Position numbers and translations under genes: made by a program. Positions 54,401 through 64,000 of a DNA stretch of 64,000 nucleotides are shown here, piece by piece. The notes beneath the pieces were generated by a model. It made no database searches. It was not told the origin of the DNA and saw nothing but the letters and a program-made list of their open reading frames with translations. Source of the DNA: Bolinopsis microptera (lineage: Eukaryota; Ctenophora; Tentaculata; Lobata; Bolinopsidae); contig NC_087083.1 in NCBI RefSeq assembly GCF_026151205.1, forward strand, positions 1,054,001-1,118,000, in the 5' to 3' direction. Positions within the stretch are counted from its first letter, which is position 1, and each line of letters opens with the position of its first letter.

Positions 54401-56176
54401 ATATTTTGAGGACTGAAGAGTACTGAAGAGTACTGAAGAGTACTGAGGAGGATGGCTGAGAAGGATGGCTGAGGAGGATGGCTGAGGAGGATGACTGAGG
54501 AGGATGACTGAGGAGGATGACTGAGAGGGAGGAGAAGGATCAGGAAGACCCAGGAGGAGGAGGAGGAGGAGGACCCAGAAGGAGGACCTAGGAGGAGGAG
54601 GAGGAGAACTGAGGAGGATGACTGAGGAGGAGGAGGGCTCAGGAGGAGGACTGAGGAGGACTGAGAAGGAGGAGGACTGAGGAGGATGGCTGAGGAGGAT
54701 GACTGAGAGGGAGGAGGAGGAGGAAGAGGAGGAAGAGGACTGAGGAGGAGGAGGAGAAGGACTGAGGAGGAGAAGGAGGACCCAGGAGGAGGAGGACCAA
54801 GGAGGAGGAGGACCCAGGAGGAGGACCCAGGAAAAGGCCCCAGGAGGAGGAGGACCTGACTGGGGAGGAGGAGAACTGTTGAGGACTGATGAGGAGGACT
54901 GAGGACGAGGAGGAGGAGGACTGAGGAGGGGAGGAGTAAGAGGACTGACGAAGATCAGGAAGACCCAGGGGAGGAGGAGGAAGAGTAGGAGGATGAAGCA
55001 TCTAAATATTATTTCTATTTTTGTCCGTTTTTGTCCATTTTTGTCCGTTTTTGTCCGCTCTATTTTTTGTCCGTTTTGAAAATATAGGTTACCGAACGGA
55101 CAAAAAACATGATCCCCCTATAACAGCAAAAATTGAACATTTTATTTAGCAATTTAGGTGTCCATTAATGTCCGCCTATGTCCGCCTATGTCCGCCTATG
55201 TCCGTCTATGTCCGCCTATGTCCGTCTATGTCCGCCTATGTCCGCCTATGTCCTGTCCTTTTTGGATTCTATGAGACAAGCGGACATAGACGGACGTGAC
55301 ACCCCCCCCTACAATTAATTAAATAGCAATACAAATAATAGCATCATAATATATCGATATCCCATAAATAAAATACAATCAATAAACTAACCAGTACTGT
55401 TAAAATCACTGCAGTGCAGCTAGATATTAAAGTTTAAATGTAATCAATTAAGAATAAATTAATTAATAATAAATGAGATAATCAACAAACCTCCTGGAGC
55501 CTCAACGACAATGTTATTGCTGTACTCTAAGATTTGGCGCGCGATGTTAGCCAGGTGATACGGCGGAGTAGCCACCCACACTATCGTGTTCTCAGCGTCA
55601 TATGATTTGTCCTTGTTCTTTTGGTTCTCTGTTAAGTATTGAAACAGCTCCTGCCGATACGATGAAAATTTTAAATTGCAATTGACAAATGAAAAATTTG
55701 CAATTGATAGAAATTGATTAAAAATATCATCAACTTGAGGAGGATATTCAATTCTAGATGCGGAAAAACAGAGGAAAGAGTTGTAAATGTAAAGTATTTA
55801 AGAACAAACGTCAATATCAGTGGTAGAATAAGGTATTTGTAGCTTATCGCATATCCTGGCCAACTCCTCTTCGTCATAACTCCACATACCAATCACCTGG
55901 AAATAAAATAAATAATTAACTAAATATAATTAATTAATTAATTAATTAAGACTAACTACAGGCCAAAAAGCACCTACTCGTGATACAAATCATACTAGCA
56001 GACATCTCGTTACTTCAAATACTCTTTTCAACAGTTTGAAGTTTGCTTAATATACAGTATTAAATATAATTCTGTTTAGAATTTACCTTGTAACCCTGCT
56101 CGGAGAGAAGCTCGGCAACAATAGAGCCCCAACCTGTACCGTAAATGTAAACATAGGGCTTCTTCATGTCTTTCAT
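51407..56176 (-). CDS. GFOD: GFOD1/2-like Gfo/Idh/MocA oxidoreductase, 9 exons
   Basis: Exons 56176-56087, 55896-55810, 55650-55491, 54148-53991, 53773-53633, 53416-53258, 52549-52437, 51962-51798 and 51605-51407 are all GT-AG, in phase, 1272 nt, 423 residues (human GFOD1 has 390). The Rossmann start is VYIYGTGWGSIVAELL (GxGxxG-like). Exon 3 has VWVATPPYHLANIARQIL. Exon 5 has KKYNWKYD and GGALNMFGCHIIDLLTYLL. Exon 6 has GFRSITGDDVCNFQL. Exon 9 has KVLEKIRQSSEQRERGW, like the GFOD C-terminus. The EKP lysine of active Gfo/Idh/MocA enzymes is not seen after exon 3 (VVEAPG), as in GFOD proteins, whose substrate is unclear. Intron 3 contains a 1.1-kb inverted-repeat element and intron 6 a 29-bp array. 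Confidence 0.88.
52559..53084. repeat. 29-bp AT-rich minisatellite, about 18 copies
   Basis: Unit AAATAAAGAGATAAATAAAC then AAATCTATT, with ATTAG and ATTTT variants, in GFOD-like intron 6. Confidence 0.92.
54196..55309. mobile_element. 1.1-kb inverted-repeat element of simple repeats, TSD TACAAT
   Basis: Ends GGGGGGGGTGTCATGTCCGT and the inverse of GGGGGGGGTGTCACGTCCGT pair over about 30 bp. A 6-bp duplication TACAAT flanks it (54190-54195, 55310-55315). The interior is TATGTCCGCC and GGACATTGGCGGACTCGGAC repeats, then about 600 bp of GGA-rich polypurine (54410-55000), then TTTTGTCCG and TATGTCCGCC repeats in mirror order. TCCTTTTTGGATTCTATGAG occurs near both ends. No coding content. Confidence 0.78.
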
Positions 56177-56181
56177 GCCAT
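56173..56181 (-). promoter_or_regulatory. Minimal upstream ORF overlapping the GFOD-like start
   Basis: On the minus strand ATG GCA TGA precedes the main start so that its stop overlaps the main ATG as ATGA. This could lower or regulate translation by stop-restart. If the in-frame ATG at 56167 is used instead, the effect differs. Confidence 0.4.
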
Positions 56182-57583
56182 TGCTTTATAATTACTGATA
56201 ATAATTAATACATTAATTGTATAAAGAATAGGCCAATTATTATATATTAAATGTTTTAAAGATATTAAATGTTTTAAAGATATTAAATGTTTTAAAGATA
56301 TTAAATGTTATAAAGATATAAAATGTTTTAAAGATTGTTTTTCGAGATTCGAAAAGTTAATTTTTGATTTTCCAATAACACCGAAAACATTGTACCCACA
56401 CCTTTAAGCTGGACTGTTAAGTAACAGTGTAACAGTGTAACAGTGTAACAGTTTAACAGAGTTACAGTGTAACAGTATAACAGAGTTACAGTGTAACAAT
56501 GTAACAGTGTAACAGTGGATTATAACATGCCGTGTTATCAACTTGTCTCACTTCAAGACAGTTGCCAGGCGTTAGTCTACGTTACTTGTCGATATCCTCT
56601 GGTACTCTGGTAGCCTGTAGATCTGGATACTGGTGATGTCAGCCTGTAGATCTGGATACTGGTGATAAGTGGGGTGAACCACTATCAACACGTGACACGT
56701 GGTTCTGGGTGTTATTGGCCGATACTGGCAGCTGACTGGTCAATTGTAGTCACGTGTAAGGGCAGAAATGGGGCACCAGTTTCCTGATCTATTGTTCTTC
56801 GAAACCTTTGGCAATAACAGTTCTAAGTTAAGTAAAATGACAGTCAGTTCATTTTCCACACCCACTTCTTACTTTAAGTGATGATGGTAAACACCAGGCT
56901 AACAAAAAGTCACACATTTCAAGAAAGTTACCAAGCATTAGTTCCTTGCTGATACCATATTTTGGTGATCTATTGTTCTTTGCGACCTTTGGTAAAAATG
57001 ATCAGGAGATTTCCATTCTATGGACAGAGGCAGTTCATTGTTTACTTCTACCCGGGAGTGGTATGAGAGGGAGCTAGTAACGTGAAACAGTTCTTGTGAG
57101 CATTAGCTTACGTCGAAAGAGATAAACAAGTCAGCAGTGATGTTTTGCAGCAGCAGTCGCCCCAAGTGCTTCGAGATACGTCGTTTTCGTGTGAAAATGA
57201 TTTAAATAGTAACGTAAAACTTCTCCCACGTTGGTGCTTGCTTAAATCTGCTCTTTCATAAAATACTTGTACTTAGACCAACATATACTTACCTTCGTTT
57301 CAAGTGTCTTGTGGTTTGTGAAAATGTAAAGAGTTGCATTGACTCTCATTTCATCTGGTAAATATTATGATAGATATTATTTATTTGTCGTTCAGTTCTT
57401 GATGCTTTAAAAAAGCTAATGTTTGTTGTTTTTTTCTTGCCAGCTTTCATTGCATGGGTACAGTAGTCGGAGCGTCGTACATCTTCAATTATTTGCTCAG
57501 ATGTTCTGGTATTAATTATTAGCTATAATTAATTAATAAACTACTGAGCTTAATTAATTAATCAATTATTAGCTCAGTAAAGA
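56177..57583. promoter_or_regulatory. Divergent spacer between GFOD-like and lectin genes
   Basis: 1.4 kb between two divergent genes, so it should hold both promoters. It contains TTAAATGTTTTAAAGATA (18 bp, about five copies, 56246-56333), an AACAGTGT array (56420-56520), and a two-copy repeat GTAGATCTGGATACTGGTGA at 56614-56665. Confidence 0.45.
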
Positions 57584-60500
57584 ATGGTAAAAGATGTTAT
57601 GATGATCTGGTTGTTTCTTCTCAGTTCTTTTCCGCCTTCGCAATGCTATTGTAAGTACGAGAATACCACAAAATAATTATTAAGTAATGTGTACAACGTT
57701 TCTAGCAGAATGACACAATCATGCCTCATAAACATAAAGCTGGCAAATAATTTTCATCGAAACTATTGTTATATCCCAAATCATGAACTGAATCTTAAAT
57801 TATCAGTTCTCTTTGCTCATAATTTACATTTTCACGAATTCTTAACACTATTAATTAACTGACATAAATAATTACAGATCAGGAACACGGGCAGGACGTT
57901 AAATTCACGTTACACTGCAGCTATAACTCCTACATTTTAATAACTTCTGTGAGATACTATTCCCCCGAGTGGGGCATGGGCTGTGGTGATGATCCAAACG
58001 CGCTGTCTACCACCGCTAACCACTGCAACAACAGGCTCGACTGCTCAATTAACACAACCCCTAACCACTTTTACAGTGACCCTTGTTGGGGACGCGATAA
58101 AAAGCTAGAGGTAAAAACCTTTTTTAAATTGTACTATAAAATTGAATCGTGCAGTTTTCGCTGTACTCCATACTAATTTCGTGAAATTTTGTGGGATGTG
58201 TGAACGCTTAGGGGCATCTAAAATCAAAATATTATTACCAAATATTGTATGTAACTTCATAAGCTTAGCTCTTGGGGCATCTAGAATCAAAATATTACCA
58301 AACATTGTATGTAACTCCATAACCCCTCAGTTACACTATGAGTGTGAGACCTGCGGAGGAGGCCACTACTTCTCATCTGGGTCAGGTTGTTATGCGTGTG
58401 GACGGGGCTCTTACAGTCCAGGAGGGGTGCAGACCAACTGTGTGGCTTGTCCTGCTGGGAAAACTGTTAATCCTGGGCAGGGATCTTCCTTGAGTGATTG
58501 CACATGGAGTGAGTAGTTCATTAACAGCTTACATGTTTTTGTCGAAGGGATTCCTGGTTAAAAGCAGTCCATTTTTTCACGAGGATTCAACAATTCTATC
58601 TCCCTATTCCACAGGTCCCTGCGGTGGTGGTCAATATCTAAACCAACATTCTGGGTGTCAGATATGTGGGGAGGCGACCTACAGTAGTGGAGGAACAGTA
58701 ACCTCCTGTGTGGGGTGTCCTGTAGGGAAGTATGTGGCAGCAGGACAAGGAACCAGGAACACAGACTGCAGTAAGTGTAAAACATGCCTATTATACAGAT
58801 CTGCTGATGGTATACTACTAGTATTATACATACATATAGTATTGATTATAAGAACTACTTTAACAGAAGAGTCACCAACAGTATGTTCTTAAACCCCTGT
58901 GATTCTGAGGAAATCGAAAAAATTGTTAAAACCTTCCAGGGTGACAAGGCTAGTGACATATCAGTAGCTGTTCTTAAGAAATGTTGCACAACACTTACAA
59001 AATTATCGTCCAATTTCCACTCTCCCAATTTTCGGTAAAATTTTTGAAAAGGTTATCTACTCACGGCTTTATGGTTTTATCTCGAGTCAGGGAATACTGC
59101 ACGATAGCCAGTTTGGGTTCCGAAAGGGTCATTCAACATCACATGCACTCAACTACTCTATTCACCACATTCAGCAGTCACTCAAAGCCGGTAATCATGT
59201 TTTAGGAATCTTTATCGACCTAAGTAAAGCATTTGATACAATAGATCACTCAATACTTCTCAAAAAATTAAACACATACGGGATCAGAGGACGGGCACAC
59301 AAACTTCTGGAAAGTTATCTTTCCGACCGTAAACAATATGTTGGTGTGCTCAATGAAATATCTGATACTCTACCTGTGCTTTTTGGAGTGCCACAAGGGA
59401 GCTGCTTAGGGCCCCTTCTGTTCTTAATTTACATAAACGATCTTACAAACTCTGAAAAGAACTCTAAATTTGTTCTATTTGCTGATGACACAAATATCTT
59501 CGTCGCTGCAAAAAGTAAAAACCTAGCATACAAAAAAGCCAATGAAGTCCTAAATTCCGTACACCGCTACATGCTTGCCAATAAACTTCACATAAACACT
59601 GGCAAGAGCTGTTACCTTGAATTCTCAAACTCTCGATCCAACAAAGATGAAGATACACCCTCTGATCAAGAAATCAATATCAATGGCATACCCTTGGAGA
59701 GAGTACATGAAACTAAATTCTTAGGTGTAACAATCGATGAAGACCTAAACTTGAACGCACATAGAAGGAAATTAGCAAAAAAACTAGCCAGCTGCTTTGG
59801 CATGCTAAATAGAATTAAAGATAACATTCCCACATCACTCCATAAAGATCTATATCACACTCTGTTTGAAAGCTATCTTGCATATGGTATAACTGTCTGG
59901 GGAGGGGCATCTAACAAAAAACTTGAACCTCTGTTCAAAGCACAGAAAATGTGTGCCCGCATAATGTTTGGAGATAAAGAAGCATACTTGGATAAATTTA
60001 AAACTAGTGCACGATGCAGACCCTACGGGGAGCAAATCCTGGGCAAGGAATTCTACAGAAAGGAGCATACAAAACCCCTCTTCAACACTCATGAAATCAT
60101 GAATGTGCATAATCTGTACTTCTACCATTGTATTAATGACATCTTCAAGGTCTTGAAATATAGAACCCCTATATCACTATACTCCCTCTTTGAAACATCT
60201 GGCAGACTTGGCAAAGAGACACTCATTCTCACACCTAAACCATCAGACAGCTACATATACAGAGCAGGGACAATATGGAATACAGTACGACAAAATCTCA
60301 TGCTAACTACATTCACCTGTTATAAGCCCAATCACCTCAAATCATCCATAAGAATCACCATCACTCACACTCAAAAGGAAGGAGAACCAAATGACTGGAT
60401 CTTAGCCTTAAACAGCGTTCGACAAAATTCAAAAACTTTAAAATTGACCTTGCCTAGATTACTTAAGCTTGAAAAAGCGGTAATATCTTAGCAAAATATA

Positions 60501-63500
60501 ACTTGCAGCAGCCCCATACCTTGTCATGAACATAATATCGAAACTACCTCTGTGATCACATCTTTCTCTGGGTGCAAAATGAATATATATTTATAGGTTT
60601 ATTAGTTTTATAGAAATTTAAAAGTTCTATAGAAATTTATTATATAAGGATTATAAACATTTTGTTTGTGTGTTTTGTGTTATGCATTTTTATACCTATT
60701 TTAGAAGAGATTTTTATAGAATGTTACAAGTGCAGTAGGGTCAGTTTCAGCCAAATTAAGCATAAATGACATCATTGCCATGTCTGAAGTGGTTTGTAAA
60801 TGGGCCATTGTTAGCCCCAAGCGTTTTGGTCCCTCATTCCTGCCACTCAGCATTGCCTACTGTAAAGTAGAAATTTTTCTAAGATAATAGAGAAACTGAC
60901 CTTGTCTCACTAAATTCAACCACTTACCATTTATAATTAAAATACTAACAACCAAATAAAGTTTTTTTAATAATTATATACAATCACCAAAAATATTTCC
61001 TCAAGTTTACTTCTAGCTAACTTATTCGTGGTTTAAGCTCTTATTTTATTTATGATTAAAGGAATGTAAAATAAAACTTTTCGTTTCATTTCATTGAACA
61101 ATCTCTAGGCACCTAGCTGGTTTCCTAAATTCATTCATGAAGCTGGGTCTATTTCCAAATATTCTCAAAATAGGTAAGGTTACCCCAGTATTTAAAAAAG
61201 GAGACCCACAACTGTTTGACAACTACAGGCCTATATCCATTCTACCTATCTTTGGTAAGATATTTGAAAAAGTAATTTACTGCCGACTATATAGCTTCTT
61301 TACTTCACATATGGTCATATACGATAAACAGTTTGGATTCAGATCCAACCACTCAACGGCACATGCCATCAATTACTCCATTGACCACATTCTTAAAAAC
61401 CTAGAAAGTAAGAATCATGTAATTGGCATATTTATTGACTTAAGCAAAGCGTTTGACACGATCGACCACAGAAAATTACTTGTCAAACTTGAACACTATG
61501 GCATAAGAGGGCCCTGTCTTGACCTAATTGAAAGCTATTTGTGTAACCGACAGCAGTATGTTGATTTCCAAAATACACACTCTGATCACTGCAAAATTGA
61601 ATATGGGGTACCACAGGGATCAGTTCTAGGCCCTCTCCTCTTCTTACTCTACATTAATGACATTACTAACTCTAGCCAACTTGGACACTTCATACTGTTT
61701 GCAGATGACACGAACATATTTGTTGCTGGAAAAACTGAACAAGAAGCCTATTTGAATGCTAATAAAGTACTATGAAACATGTGCACGTTCAAGACCATAC
61801 AGTGAACATATCGCAAAAAGGAGCTTTGCTTTGGAAAACACTAAGCCAATATTCAATACCGAGAAAATCATGTCAATCCACAACCTTTACATCCAACATA
61901 TATCCACTGAACTGTTTAAAATCTTGAAACTGCATCAACCCATCTCTCTGACAAGTTTAATCCAAACAAGTTCTAGAACATGTAGCCAAACTATGCGGGT
62001 CCCCCGACACAAACTTGACATTTCTAAACACAATTTTGTCGTTAAAGGTACGACTATATGGAACAGTTTGGTTGATAAAATATTCGACAAATGCACTCCT
62101 AATGAAAACAATGTCATGGTCCCTGGCTCGAGTAAATTTTCCGACCTTTCCTCCCCCATCTCAATTATCAAGAGCCGTATCAAAAAGCTGTTACTTGAAA
62201 CCCAGCAATTGACAACACCTGGGCGTGAAATTGAGTGGCTCCCCCTAAATAGCTGGGGCATTGAACCAGCTTAGTTGATCAGCATCCCATCCCTTGCATA
62301 CAATTAATTACAAAAGCGCTAATTATACCTGTTTCAAAAGCATCCTGTCTGGAAGTTCCCTGACTGCCGTGTGAATCTTTGGATCTATTTTTGGATCTAT
62401 TTTTATATTGATATGATTTTTATATACCTATATATTCATCGCATAATTTCCATGTCCTCCTGAACAAACCTGGCACCATCAAATCTTACCTAGAAACCCC
62501 AGAACTCATCAAGCCTAGTCTGAATTCAAAACTAGTTGACCAGCTACGTACAGTTTCCTGGACAACTGGAACCTTTTGGGCCATGCACAAGCCAATAGCA
62601 TGTATGGTCCTGCAGTGGGGTCTCCTTGTCCTTGGATCTGTGTTTTGATCCGTCTTTTCTTAAAATTTTCCATTTGTGTCACTTAGACTCACCTATTAAA
62701 TGCTAATCGGCACCACTGGTCCTAGTTAGATTTAGCCATGGCACGACTACTCAAATGTAACAGTTAAATAGGTGTGACATACTATTATATTCTTATAATT
62801 ATATCATATGAATTGATTGCACTGCTAATAAATAGAATACTTTGTTTTACTAAATACTTTGTTTTACTATAATTATAATAATGAAATTATTTTCACACTG
62901 TACCATCCCTAATTCTCCTCGCGATAACGACGCTTAGAATTAGAATTAGCAGAATTAGCAGTTAGCAAACAGTGCAACCTTCTTAAGCTTTAATTTTAGT
63001 ATCTCAAGGTATCAAATCTCAGCAGGGTGGTTTAAAAATAAGCGAATAGGTCGCCTTGTTTTCTCTCAGTGTACAATTTATCAATTTTCACATGGGTGAG
63101 ACAAGGTTAAAAGGTAAATTATAGCTAATCAATTTACTTTCAGAATCATGTGCAGAAGGGACGTATCGGGACAGCTCTATGACGATGTGTGATGTATGCA
63201 ACTTAGGGGAGACACCCAACACTGAAAAAGTTGTCTGTGGTAAGAAATCTGTGCAGCTAATACTATTCTTATGTTGATAGTGGCCACGATTTCTAAATGA
63301 TAACTAATTCTGTAATGTCTCAGGAGTCAGGACCTGAGACATTACAGAATTAACACGTGTTAACAGTTAACAAGAGCATAAACCTGAGTCAGACTCAGGT
63401 TTATGCTCTTGTTAAGGTGTCTGTCCTCATCCATCTGTCTGATTGTTGTGGTATTTTAGCTAAGACTGGAGTGTAGAGATACTGAACCTATAATAAAGTT

Positions 63501-63898
63501 GTCCATTACCACTATTTGTATTACAGTAGAGCCGAGTAAAATAACTAATGGTTTAAATTATAATTTTCACGGCGAGGGTAATATTTACTGACATAAAACT
63601 AACGTTATTCCCTGCGACTTTTTCTTCTTCTGATGCCTCTTATCCAGTGAAAGTGTAACAGATTAACTCTATAGAAGGCAAAAGTGCACTATATAATACA
63701 TCTTTTTAACCCCACGAAATGTCTCTAATGTACACAAAAGCATCATTTTCACATGGGTGGGACTACGTTAAGGCGTATCAGAGTTTATCACTTTATTTTC
63801 AGAATCATGTGCAGAAGGGATGTATCGGGACAGCTCTATGACGATGTGTGATGTATGCAACTTAGGGGAGACACCCAACACGGAAAAAGTTGCCTGTG
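57584..63898 (+). CDS. Secreted/membrane Gal-lectin plus GCC2/GCC3 Cys-rich protein, 3' end outside window
   Basis: Exons 57584-57650, 57878-58110, 58331-58508, 58615-58770, 63144-63239 and 63803-63898 join in phase; all GT-AG. Exon 1 is a signal peptide (MVKDVMMIWLFLLSSFPPSQ). Exon 2 fits a SUEL-type Gal-lectin domain: FTLHCSYNSYILITSVRYYS, then NRLDCSI and DPCWGRDKKLE. Exons 3-4 are ephrin-receptor-like (GCC2/GCC3) repeats, for example CGGGHYFSSGSGCYACGRGS and CVACPAGKTVNPGQGSS. Exons 5 and 6 are near-identical Cys modules (CAEGxYRDSSMTMCDVCNLG). The gene continues to the right; a membrane anchor, kinase or GPCR part may follow. Intron 4 is swollen to 4.4 kb by two LINE copies. The start ATG has A at -3 and G at +4. 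The exact ligand is unknown. Confidence 0.82.
58204..58324. repeat. Two-copy intronic repeat
   Basis: CTTAGGGGCATCTAAAATCA and on (58209-58261) is repeated as CTTGGGGCATCTAGAATCA (58273-58324) in intron 2, the second copy ending near the acceptor of exon 3. Confidence 0.75.
58865..61096 (+). mobile_element. LINE 1 copy, 5'-truncated, RT frame open from 59001
   Basis: Non-LTR retrotransposon of the Jockey/CR1-like group. From 59001 to 60491 one frame runs NYRPISTLPIFGKIFEKV, FGFRKGHSTSHALNYS, FIDLSKAFDTIDHS, GVPQGSCLGPLLFLIYIND, FADDTNIF (catalytic FADD) and a C-terminal domain with TSARCRPYGEQILGKEF. Before it, 58870-58995 reads NPCDSEEIEKIVKTFQGDKA, normally about 50 residues upstream, so a short internal deletion (roughly 140 bp) joins them. 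The endonuclease part is gone. The 3' UTR (60492-61096) ends AATAAAACTTTTCGTTTCAT and TTCATT, a short-repeat tail. It sits in intron 4 of the lectin gene, same strand. The long open frame suggests moderate age. Confidence 0.85.
61098..62850 (+). mobile_element. LINE 2 copy, 5'-truncated with internal deletion
   Basis: Same family, different subfamily: ISRHLAGFLNSFMKLGLFPN, KVTPVFKKGDPQLFDNYRPI, FGFRSNHSTAHAINYS, FIDLSKAFDTIDHRKL, GVPQGSVLGPLLFLLYIND, FADDTNIF in one frame to 61775. The next frame (about 61770-62274) resumes at CARSRPYSEHIAKRSF, which lies about 135 residues further on in LINE 1, so roughly 400 bp of the thumb region is missing and the frame is shifted. It ends WLPLNSWGIEPA. 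Its 3' UTR differs from that of LINE 1 and ends with two copies of AATACTTTGTTTTACT. Its 5' truncation point directly abuts the tail of LINE 1. Confidence 0.82.
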
Positions 63899-63990
63899 GT
63901 AAGAAATCTTTGTAGCCAATACTACTATTGTCTTTATAATGGCCACGATTTCTAAATTTTAGCTAATTGTTTTAAACACAAGAGCTCGTA
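63085..63990. repeat. Tandem exon duplication (about 659 bp apart)
   Basis: 63085-63320 and 63744-63980 are similar. Both contain an exon (63144-63239, 63803-63898) differing at few bases, plus similar flanks (TTTTCACATGGGTG before, GTGGCCACGATTTCTAAA-like after). Both exons are 96 bp with the same phase, so the second adds 32 residues in frame. Confidence 0.88.
63307..63415. repeat. Three adjacent perfect palindromes
   Basis: 63307-63350: 18-bp arms starting ATTCTGTAATGTCTCAGG around an 8-base loop. 63350-63363: TTAACACGTGTTAA. 63367-63415: 24-bp arms starting TTAACAAGAGCATAAACCTG around a single-base loop. All three are perfect and lie in the intron between the duplicated exons. Confidence 0.92.
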
Positions 63991-64000
63991 GAACGTCAAG

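Overview
The window looks like nuclear DNA of an invertebrate animal. Genes are split by GT-AG introns, the protein families are metazoan (USO1/p115, GFOD, C2orf76, APEX1, Ly6/uPAR, SUEL lectin with ephrin-receptor-like Cys repeats, orphan rhodopsin-like GPCRs), and the AT-rich introns and spacers are full of minisatellites and short inverted-repeat elements. A cnidarian or other early-branching lineage fits the GPCR and lectin types, but the species cannot be fixed from this sequence.

Layout: 1-900 is the 3' part of a GPCR (+). 1546-1911 is a C2orf76-like gene (-). 2056-10329 is gene-free and rich in MITE-like elements. 10330-47381 is one very large minus-strand gene, the Golgi tether USO1/p115, which I could rebuild as 27 exons with consistent phases (4338 nt, 1445 aa). 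Three complete plus-strand genes sit inside its introns: a two-LU-domain secreted protein (18373-21200), a single-exon mucin-like membrane protein (25213-25722), and a single-exon GPCR carrying a frameshift (38676-39829). 47983-49248 is an intronless APEX1 (-). 51407-56176 is a nine-exon GFOD1/2-like oxidoreductase (-). From 57584 to beyond the right edge runs a secreted or membrane Gal-lectin plus GCC2/GCC3 gene (+), whose fourth intron holds two 5'-truncated LINEs of one family.

The most unusual material is non-coding. At least six inverted-repeat elements are visible, several with clean target duplications (TAAAAAAC, TACAAT, TATTCGT, TA). Three of them are built largely from internal tandem repeats. 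Long minisatellites touch USO1 splice sites and its stop codon. One piece of USO1 exon 15 is duplicated around a single satellite monomer. A short hairpin-like motif recurs about twelve times in and near one USO1 intron. Three palindromes stand side by side at 63307-63415.

The genes share no obvious pathway. USO1 works in ER-Golgi traffic and APEX1 in base excision repair. The three nested genes all encode secretory-pathway cargo, which may be coincidence. No virus-like element, CRISPR array, rRNA or convincing tRNA was found.
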